From an uncultured Clostridia bacterium (lineage in GTDB: Bacteria > Bacillota > Clostridia > TANB77 > CAG-508), in NCBI GenBank assembly GCA_934153805.1, contig CAKPFO010000042.1, forward strand, positions 1-13,801: a stretch of DNA of 13,801 nucleotides, written 5' to 3'. The first letter of the stretch is position 1, and each line of letters opens with the position of its first letter. The notes beneath the pieces are model-generated. The model was not told where the DNA came from. It saw only the letters and a list, made by a program, of their open reading frames with translations, and did no database searches. Both the position numbers and the translations under genes were made by a program. Below are positions 1 to 5,174 of this stretch, one piece after another.

Positions 1-103
1 ATTCAAAACATTTTTATTTTTAACTTGTTTTTTATTGTAACATATATTTTTTTATTTGTGTAGTGTTTTTTATAAATCAAATACATAAGTTTCTCTCATT
101 TAT

Positions 104-132
104 TTGATATTGGCTCTAAAATATGTTATAAT
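104..132 (+). promoter_or_regulatory. Sigma-A type promoter of the membrane-protein gene
   Basis: A -35 box TTGATA (104-109) and a perfect -10 box TATAAT (127-132) are separated by 17 bases. A TG dinucleotide at 124-125 forms an extended -10. The start of transcription would be near 139, leaving a leader of about 65 bases before the gene at 205. An 8-base dyad (ATCAAATA at 76-83, TATTTGAT at 101-108, spacer 17) overlaps the -35 box. It could be an operator, but such dyads arise easily in sequence this AT-rich. Confidence 0.8.
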
Positions 133-204
133 CCTATTATAGTAACTAATTAACATTTAGCATGCAATCAGGTGCTAAGAATTATTAACAAAGGAGATAT
201 GGTT

Positions 205-834
205 ATGGCAATTTTTCTTTTGGTACTCGCACTTGCTCTTAATTTTATTATTTCATGGGCAAATGCAAACTATGTTGGTCGGTATTGGTCCGAGTCTAAA
301 GAAGTAGGCGGTAGCTTTAGAGTCTATATTGTAGTAGGTTACATTATGGCAATAGCCGGATTTACTATGGTATATGGTTATATTTTACTACTTATTTCTC
401 CACTCTTTTTGCAAATGGCAAAAGTAGATCAAGAAACGATTTTGATGTTTGAACAACTTGCATCAGATTTGATTTATCTTTTCTGCGTTATAACTATGAT
501 TCCAACTGGTTTTTACATTTGGATTCGTAGTTTAAAAAACTTTTGGGAAAAGAAGACTTTGGCTAATGGTTTAACTGCTGGTTGGAACTCATATGCTCAA
601 ATTCATAATACTATTAGTGTAGCGCGAAATGCACCAAGTGCTTTAGGTAGAGTTGTAGAAACTCTCTTTGGTGGTAAAGGTAAGAAAAAAGATAATACCG
701 TAATTGTGTTATGTGCAATTTTTGTATTAATTCTTGCTATATTTGGTGGATATTTCACAGCATCTGCAATTATGAAAAAAGCCGATCGTGAGTATGATAT
801 GTTTGCTGATCTCAAAAAAAGAAATCTAAACTAG
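205..834 (+). CDS. Unrecognised four-helix membrane protein
   Basis: I do not recognise the family of this 209-residue protein. Four hydrophobic segments are visible: about residues 1-20, 40-66, 88-108 and 178-200. The first could also be read as a signal anchor. The stretch between helices 3 and 4 (about 110-175) is polar and ends in a basic patch, GGKGKKKDN. A short charged tail (KKADREYDMFADLKKRN) follows helix 4. No enzyme motif is visible. The ATG at 205 is preferred because AAAGGAG (190-196) lies 8 bases upstream. A GTG at 172 would place that ribosome-binding site inside the gene, and an ATG at 199 is too close to it. The gene has its own promoter and terminator, so it is a single-gene unit, convergent with the surface-polymer acetylation operon. 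It could be a small integral membrane protein of an envelope or mobile-element family; nothing in the context decides this. Confidence 0.75.
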   Translation: MAIFLLVLALALNFIISWANANYVGRYWSESKEVGGSFRVYIVVGYIMAIAGFTMVYGYILLLISPLFLQMAKVDQETILMFEQLASDLIYLFCVITMIPTGFYIWIRSLKNFWEKKTLANGLTAGWNSYAQIHNTISVARNAPSALGRVVETLFGGKGKKKDNTVIVLCAIFVLILAIFGGYFTASAIMKKADREYDMFADLKKRNLN

Positions 835-861
835 TATTAGCATCAAATTATCTCAAAACTA

Positions 862-898
862 AAAAAGACTTTAAGAGAAAATCTCTTAAAGTCTTTTT
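862..898. terminator. Bidirectional intrinsic terminator
   Basis: GACTTTAAGAGA (867-878) pairs with TCTCTTAAAGTC (882-893) around an AAA loop. Five flanking A residues (862-866) pair with five T residues (894-898), giving a 17-bp stem with a T run on either strand. It lies between convergent genes, 28 bases after the stop at 834 and about 57 bases after the stop of the minus-strand gene at 955, so it can end both transcripts. Confidence 0.9.
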
Positions 899-954
899 AG
901 GTTCATGTGTTTAGCTCCTTCACACGTTGCTTGATATATTCCATATCGTTCTTT

Positions 955-2043
955 CTATTTCAGCGCCGTACTATTATTTATTACCAAGGTACTGTACATA
1001 AATAACACATCTTGATTTTTAAACTCTATATATTTGCCTAAAATTTTAGGTGACACATATCTTGTGTCTACGACTGTAATTTTGCTATATGCTTCTACTA
1101 ACAATGGTATTAAACTACTTCCATATGAATCTCTAAATACAATTAACTCTTTTTTATTATTGTTTTGTGAATTTTCTATTGTTAGCAGTGGCGTAGCACC
1201 TGATAAATATATATCATATTTGTCTAAAGAGTTTTTCTTTTCCATATCATATACTTTTGTCTGCTTTTTGCTTTCGTAATTATATACTGTACAATTTTCT
1301 AATGTTTTATTAGTTAGTATATACATCGGTTCGTTTTGTGTTTTTATTGGTACCTGACTTGCATATACTCCTTTAAAATCTGCCACTTTTATTTTTTCGT
1401 ATTGCGTACTTACATTTATATTCATCTTACTTGCAATTTCATTTGCTACTTTAGGTAAATTTTCTTGTTTCCAATGAGTATCTGTTTTATAGTAGTCTGA
1501 TAATTCTAGTAAATCAAATATTTTTATATATTGAATATTGCTTAAATTTTGTTGCATTATACTTTCTAGTTTATTATAGTCTATTTTTAAATTATCTTTA
1601 TTTACAAAGTAATTTTTATCTGGAACTATCGTATAATATATATCGTTATTTGCATTTAAGTATAAGTCTTTTATTTGATTTATCTTATTTGTAACATTTA
1701 TTACTGATTTTTCATTTAATTTATATGTTTGTTCTATTAGGTATTCCTCGTACTTGTATATATTATTATAGTTTTGTTTTTTTAATATATTAAATTCAAC
1801 TCCAACTTTTAATTTTCTAAATTCATCTCTTTGTATAAATTGATCCATTGAATATTTATCAAATTTCTCAAAAAAACTACCATCAAATAGTTTAGAAATT
1901 GAAAATTCAGGAAAATGTGCTAGCTTTCTTCTTTCTGCTATAGAAATATCTGTATCTTTTTTTAAAATATTTATAATGAATACGGTTGTAATTGTAAACA
2001 CAAACACTATTGTAACTACAACATTTTTTACTTTTTCTGTCAT
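955..2043 (-). CDS. DHHW-family (AlgX/AlgJ-like) SGNH-type O-acetyltransferase partner
   Basis: This 362-residue protein probably transfers acetyl groups to an extracytoplasmic polysaccharide, acting with the MBOAT protein encoded just upstream. What is seen: an uncleaved-looking N-terminal membrane anchor (residues 7-26); the family opening with AERRKLAHFP (36-45); DTHW (188-191), the Asp-His pair of the AlgX/AlgJ/DHHW group; and FRDSYGSS (303-310), whose Ser306 sits where the catalytic serine is found. In characterised AlgX, Asp, His and Ser form the catalytic triad of an SGNH-like fold. Here Asp188, His190 and Ser306 would do so on the outer face of the membrane. The ribosome-binding site AGGAGG overlaps the stop codon of the upstream gene, so the two are translationally linked. 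The acceptor polymer cannot be told from the sequence; an exopolysaccharide, a teichoic-like polymer or peptidoglycan are all possible. Confidence 0.85.
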   Translation of the reverse strand: MTEKVKNVVVTIVFVFTITTVFIINILKKDTDISIAERRKLAHFPEFSISKLFDGSFFEKFDKYSMDQFIQRDEFRKLKVGVEFNILKKQNYNNIYKYEEYLIEQTYKLNEKSVINVTNKINQIKDLYLNANNDIYYTIVPDKNYFVNKDNLKIDYNKLESIMQQNLSNIQYIKIFDLLELSDYYKTDTHWKQENLPKVANEIASKMNINVSTQYEKIKVADFKGVYASQVPIKTQNEPMYILTNKTLENCTVYNYESKKQTKVYDMEKKNSLDKYDIYLSGATPLLTIENSQNNNKKELIVFRDSYGSSLIPLLVEAYSKITVVDTRYVSPKILGKYIEFKNQDVLFMYSTLVINNSTALK

Positions 2044-2052
2044 ACCTTCCTC

Positions 2053-3444
2053 CTAAAATCTAAAATATAAAAATGGATTATATGAGTTATCTACCAAATA
2101 TGCTGTAACCACAATTAAAATTACAGTTATACATATTGGCTCTAAAATGTTTATTATTTTATTAAATAGCTCTTTTTTTCTTAATTTTTCTATTGCATTT
2201 TTCAAAAGTGGTGTTGCCCCTATTATAGCAATTATTAAAACGACAAAATAATTTTTCAAATAATATATTGTATAATTATTTATAAAGTTTTCTCCATTTG
2301 CTCCAAACAAACCTATAATGTTTCTGCAAGCCTCTGTCATATTATTTGCATTAAAAATAATAAAACTTAGCATAACTATAAATAGTACGTATACCCTTTT
2401 TAAAACGTTTGGCATTTTTTCTATATATTTTCCAAGCCATAACTTTTCTACTATTAGTATTATTCCAAACATTACGCCCCAAATAACAAAGTTCCAACTC
2501 GCTCCATGCCATATTCCTGTAAGAGCCCATACTATTAAAATATTTATTATTAATCTTTTTGTCCCTGCGCGATTTCCTCCTAAAGGGATATATACATAGT
2601 CCCTAAACCATGTACTTAATGATATATGCCATCTTCTCCAAAATTCTGTTATACTTTTTGAAATATATGGATAATTAAAGTTTTCTAAAAAGTGGAATCC
2701 AAACATTCTTCCTAATCCTATTGCCATATCCGAATAAGCTGAAAAGTCAAAATATATTTGTAGCATATACCCTATTGCAAATATCCAGTAAAATATTACA
2801 CTTTTTTCGTCTGTTCCTGTAAAAGCATTGCATAGCTCTCCTAACATATTTGCAATTAATACTTTTTTTGCTAATCCTACTACAAATCTTCTTACTCCAT
2901 ATGCAAAATTTTCAAAACTATGTTTTCTATTATTTAATTCTTTCTCTATTGTTTCATATCTTACTATTGGTCCTGCTATTAGTTGAGGAAATAGTGAGAC
3001 ATATGTAGCAAGTTTTAAAAGACTTTTTTGTAATTTTACTTTTCCTTTATATACATCAACCTCATAGCTGATGATTTGGAATGTATAAAACGAAATTCCT
3101 ATTGGAAGAGCTAATTTTAGAAGTGTTATGTTTGTATTAAATATTGTATTTATATTTGTTATTATAAAATCCGTATATTTAAATACACATAAAAGTGCTA
3201 CATGTATGGCTATAACTAATGTTAAAATAGTTTTACTCTTGTATTTATTTATAAAAATAGCTCCAACATATGCTATTAAAATTTCTGCTAGCATCAAAAA
3301 TACATATTTTGGTTCTCCATAAAAGTAAAATAGCATGGATGCCACAAATAATATAAAGTTCTTTGCTTTTTTAGGCACAGCAAAATATGCTATTATTACT
3401 ATTGGTAAAAAATAATATAAAAAGCTTATACTTGTAAATAACAT
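2053..3444 (-). CDS. MBOAT-family membrane O-acyltransferase (AlgI/PatA/DltB type)
   Basis: This 463-residue polytopic membrane enzyme is expected to move an acyl group, usually acetyl, across the membrane and hand it to the SGNH partner encoded 9 bases downstream. It begins MLFTSISFLYYFLP, typical of AlgI-like proteins. It has about ten hydrophobic segments, and the core MBOAT block is intact: FNYPYISKSITEFWRRWHIS (256-275), WFRDYVYIPLGGN (279-291) and GIWHGASWNFVIWG (310-323). His313 in WHGASW is the invariant catalytic histidine, and His273 is the second conserved one. The length fits the AlgI subgroup (about 460-500). The start is supported by similarity to family N-termini. The ribosome-binding site AGAGGA (3447-3452) is only 2 bases from the ATG, closer than usual. 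It is the first gene of the operon. Confidence 0.93.
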   Translation of the reverse strand: MLFTSISFLYYFLPIVIIAYFAVPKKAKNFILFVASMLFYFYGEPKYVFLMLAEILIAYVGAIFINKYKSKTILTLVIAIHVALLCVFKYTDFIITNINTIFNTNITLLKLALPIGISFYTFQIISYEVDVYKGKVKLQKSLLKLATYVSLFPQLIAGPIVRYETIEKELNNRKHSFENFAYGVRRFVVGLAKKVLIANMLGELCNAFTGTDEKSVIFYWIFAIGYMLQIYFDFSAYSDMAIGLGRMFGFHFLENFNYPYISKSITEFWRRWHISLSTWFRDYVYIPLGGNRAGTKRLIINILIVWALTGIWHGASWNFVIWGVMFGIILIVEKLWLGKYIEKMPNVLKRVYVLFIVMLSFIIFNANNMTEACRNIIGLFGANGENFINNYTIYYLKNYFVVLIIAIIGATPLLKNAIEKLRKKELFNKIINILEPICITVILIVVTAYLVDNSYNPFLYFRF

Positions 3445-3516
3445 TTTCCTCTTGTATGGTATATTAACTTTCCCATACTCTCCTCTCTGTTTTTTTATTT
3501 AATATAGAATTAGGAT

Positions 3517-3543
3517 TTTATACTCAGCATATACTGCTGTAAA
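3517..3543 (-). promoter_or_regulatory. Tentative promoter of the acetylation operon, with a palindrome in the spacer
   Basis: Read on the minus strand, TTTACA (3538-3543) and TATAAA (3517-3522) are 15 bases apart, which is shorter than ideal. The spacer contains the 15-base palindrome CAGCA-TATAC-TGCTG (3525-3539), a plausible repressor site. No better promoter was found in 3445-3640, but the match is weak. Confidence 0.3.
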
Positions 3544-3565
3544 GCCTTAATTCTAGCATATTATC

Positions 3566-3597
3566 TTCTGTAGAAAGTTATTATACTTTCTACAGAA
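3566..3597. repeat. Perfect 13-bp inverted repeat in an intergenic region
   Basis: TTCTGTAGAAAGT (3566-3578) and ACTTTCTACAGAA (3585-3597) are exact reverse complements around the 6-base spacer TATTAT. There is no T run after it on either strand, so it is not a standard terminator. It lies between the possible terminator of the DUF4358-like gene and the tentative promoter of the acetylation operon. It could be an operator, an mRNA stability element or a small dispersed palindrome. Confidence 0.6.
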
Positions 3598-3601
3598 CAG
3601 A

Positions 3602-3627
3602 TAAAGCTTCCTTATTTGGAAGCTCTA
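3602..3627 (-). terminator. Possible terminator of the DUF4358-like gene
   Basis: On the minus strand, TAGAGCTTCC and GGAAGCTTTA pair over 10 bp (one G-T) around AAATAA, starting about 12 bases after the stop at 3639. The following sequence is only modestly T-rich (TCTGTTCTG), so termination may be weak. The 13-bp palindrome that comes next might assist. Confidence 0.5.
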
Positions 3628-3638
3628 TTTTTAATATA

Positions 3639-4226
3639 TTATTGTACTACAAACATTTCTGGTGGAAGTTCTATATCTTCTTCCTCTTCTGCTTTTTCTA
3701 ATTCTTTTCCTATTTTATTGTCTACATATTTTTTAAACTCTTCGTAAACTAGCTTTGCCCATTCTTCATCTGACATTACTAAGAATATAATGTTGTCACT
3801 GTTTGTAACATATAGTTTTTCAGCTGAAACACAAATCCATTTTCCCATATCTATGTTGTCTATTATCTCTTGTTTCATCTTTTCTATGTCTGCTCCAGGT
3901 TTTACTTTAAGTACTACTGCACTATATGCTTGTGCATTCATAAGTGGTTCTGAAACAACTAGTTTCTCTACATTTTCGTTAGATTGTAATCCTGTATATG
4001 CTTTAACTAGTTCTTCGTCAGATATATCTATTTCCTCGGTTTCTAATTGTGGCAATTGTTCCTTCAGATTAGAATTGATTGTTTTCATCATACTTTTCAT
4101 TTGACCAACTGTTTCTATTTTTGCCTCACTATTACTATTTTTGTTGCTTGTTGCAACTACAATTCCTATTACAGCAATTATTAAAACAGCTATAACAAGT
4201 ATTATTGCTATTGTTTGTTTTTTCAT
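3639..4226 (-). CDS. Membrane-anchored DUF4358-like protein
   Basis: This 195-residue protein has one N-terminal membrane segment (residues 6-25) and an extracytoplasmic domain. The domain resembles DUF4358: an acidic DISDEEL motif near 68-74, then a block VSEPLMNAQAYSAVVLKVK (91-109) followed by KMKQEIIDNIDMGKWICVSAEKL, and a strand-like NIIFLVMSDEE near 149-159. That order (an Ala-rich stretch, a long helix, then a hydrophobic strand) is what I recall of DUF4358 lipoproteins of Clostridia, whose function is unknown. There is no lipobox Cys here, so it would be a signal-anchored rather than lipid-anchored version. The C-terminus is strongly acidic (EKAEEEEDIELPPE). The ribosome-binding site AAGGAGG (4234-4240) lies 7 bases before the ATG. 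The gene has its own promoter. Confidence 0.65.
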   Translation of the reverse strand: MKKQTIAIILVIAVLIIAVIGIVVATSNKNSNSEAKIETVGQMKSMMKTINSNLKEQLPQLETEEIDISDEELVKAYTGLQSNENVEKLVVSEPLMNAQAYSAVVLKVKPGADIEKMKQEIIDNIDMGKWICVSAEKLYVTNSDNIIFLVMSDEEWAKLVYEEFKKYVDNKIGKELEKAEEEEDIELPPEMFVVQ

Positions 4227-4279
4227 AAGTTTTCCTCCTTATATATTTTATTTTTTGTCCTATGTTAGTAGTCACTTTT

Positions 4280-4309
4280 AGTATAACATATAGGTGTGAT
4301 TTTTGTCTA
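4280..4309 (-). promoter_or_regulatory. Promoter of the DUF4358-like gene
   Basis: On the minus strand, TAGACA (revcomp at 4304-4309) and TATACT (revcomp at 4280-4285) are 18 bases apart. The -10 is preceded by TG (TGTTATACT), an extended -10. It lies just downstream of the terminator of the preceding gene, which is what is expected of an independent unit. Confidence 0.6.
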
Positions 4310-4319
4310 TATATTTTTA

Positions 4320-4354
4320 AACAAAAAAGAAAGATGAAATTAATCATCTTTCTT
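4320..4354 (-). terminator. Intrinsic terminator overlapping the end of the coding sequence
   Basis: On the minus strand, AAGAAAGATGA (revcomp 4344-4354) pairs over 11 bp with TCATCTTTCTT (revcomp 4327-4337) around TTAATT, followed by TTTTGTTT. The first arm encodes the last residues of the upstream gene and includes its TGA stop codon. Confidence 0.85.
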
Positions 4355-4697
4355 GTGCAATGCTATTTGGTATTTGAAACGCTTCTTTTTTTTCATTAAT
4401 GTTTATAATCTTCGTTTCTTCAATACTCTTTTTCTTGAAAGATTTTTCTCTTTCAAGGACTTTTTCAAATTGTTCCTCTTCTACAAAAACATTGTAGCCC
4501 CTTGTTGCTCTTTTTATCATTCCCCACAATTCATTTGGAGACATCAGTACATCCAACAAAGAAATCTCTAAAACGATTCCTTTATCTCTTTCGTATAAAG
4601 TAAAATAATTATCTTCTTCTCTTACAAAGAATTTTTCCTTTTTTATTTCCTTTATTATTGTGCAATTCTCCCGTAACTGTTCTTCTGTTATAACCAT
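4344..4697 (-). CDS. Unrecognised small cytosolic protein
   Basis: I do not recognise this 117-residue protein. It is charged, with no membrane segment or signal peptide. Residues 1-75 look like a compact alpha/beta domain: a Glu/Lys-rich helix, strands KFFVREEDNYFTLYER (22-37) and GIVLEISLLDVL (40-51), then NELWGMIKRATRG (55-67). Residues 76-105 are a Lys/Glu-rich helix (EKVLEREKSFKKKSIEETK), perhaps a coiled coil. A polar tail follows. The ATG at 4697 is the only reasonable start (MVITEEQL). The upstream AAAGGAA is about 12 bases away, further than usual. No clear promoter was seen; it may depend on read-through from the Cys-rich gene upstream. The stop codon lies inside the terminator hairpin. 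Confidence 0.65.
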   Translation of the reverse strand: MVITEEQLRENCTIIKEIKKEKFFVREEDNYFTLYERDKGIVLEISLLDVLMSPNELWGMIKRATRGYNVFVEEEQFEKVLEREKSFKKKSIEETKIININEKKEAFQIPNSIAQER

Positions 4698-4756
4698 ATT
4701 TTATCCCGTTCCTTTCTACTTTTTGTATTTGTCTAAAAAGCATGTCTTTGCATTGC

Positions 4757-4787
4757 AAAAATCTTATGTTTGACACATAAGATTTTT
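4757..4787. terminator. Bidirectional-looking intrinsic terminator
   Basis: AAAAATCTTATGT (4757-4769) and ACATAAGATTTTT (4775-4787) form a perfect 13-bp stem with a 5-base loop and terminal A/T runs on both sides. It lies 84 bases after the stop of the minus-strand Cys-rich gene, so it most likely ends that transcript, upstream of the 117-residue gene. Confidence 0.75.
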
Positions 4788-4870
4788 ATATCACTTTTTC
4801 CATTTTTTGTAAATATGTTTTTGGAATTTTTTTCCAGTTTTTTCTTCCATTTTTCTGCGTTTTTCGACAA

Positions 4871-5059
4871 TTAGTAATTTCTTCCACAACCACTACATCC
4901 GAAATTTGTAAATAGTAATAAGAAAACTATTATGAAAAATAATATTTCTGTATCGCCACATCCTCCAAATAGTCCATTTAAAAATCCACCATTATTTCCG
5001 CATCCACATCCAGAATTACAGCCAGTGTTACATCCGCAATTTCTAACTTCTTCTTGCAT
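4871..5059 (-). CDS. Gly/Cys-rich small membrane protein, possibly spore-coat related
   Basis: This 62-residue protein has a Cys/Gly/Asn-rich N-terminal half (NCGCNTGCNSGCGCGNN, residues 7-23) and one hydrophobic helix, DTEILFFIIVFLLLF (36-50). It ends in CSGCGRNY. Eight cysteines sit at 8, 10, 14, 18, 20, 34, 55 and 58. Clostridia and bacilli carry many such short proteins with a Gly/Cys-rich arm and a terminal hydrophobic segment, and several, such as the YjcZ type, are made during sporulation. A coat or mother-cell role is an inference, supported here by a sigma-K-like promoter. The ATG at 5059 is chosen because AGGGGAG (5068-5074) lies 8 bases upstream; an in-frame ATG at 5098 would put this site inside the gene. 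The cysteines could bind metal or form disulfide cross-links. Confidence 0.7.
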   Translation of the reverse strand: MQEEVRNCGCNTGCNSGCGCGNNGGFLNGLFGGCGDTEILFFIIVFLLLFTNFGCSGCGRNY

Positions 5060-5100
5060 ACAATCTTCTCCCCTTTCCTTTTTTGTTACTTTATACAATA

Positions 5101-5129
5101 TATAGTATGCTTTTTGTAAATTTTGTGTT
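5101..5129 (-). promoter_or_regulatory. Sigma-K-like (mother-cell) promoter of the Cys-rich gene
   Basis: On the minus strand, AACA (revcomp 5126-5129), 16 bases and CATACTATA (revcomp 5101-5109) match the sigma-K pattern mACm-N16-CATAnnnTA at every specified base. Transcription would start about 35 bases before the coding sequence at 5059. Its -35 overlaps the -10 of the divergent U32 gene, so the two promoters could interfere. Chance matches are possible in AT-rich DNA. Confidence 0.5.
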
Positions 5130-5134
5130 ACAAT
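5126..5134 (+). promoter_or_regulatory. Extended -10 promoter of the U32 gene
   Basis: TGTTACAAT (TG at 5126-5127, TACAAT at 5129-5134) is an extended -10 element about 40 bases before the gene at 5175. The -35 position (TATGCT) is poor, so this is a moderate call. Confidence 0.45.
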
Positions 5135-5174
5135 AAGTATGTAGTAATAATCGTAGGAAGGAATATGATAATAT

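Noticed and set aside
172..204. GTG start for the first gene
   Set aside because: It would place the clear AAAGGAG at 190-196 inside the coding region and has no site of its own.
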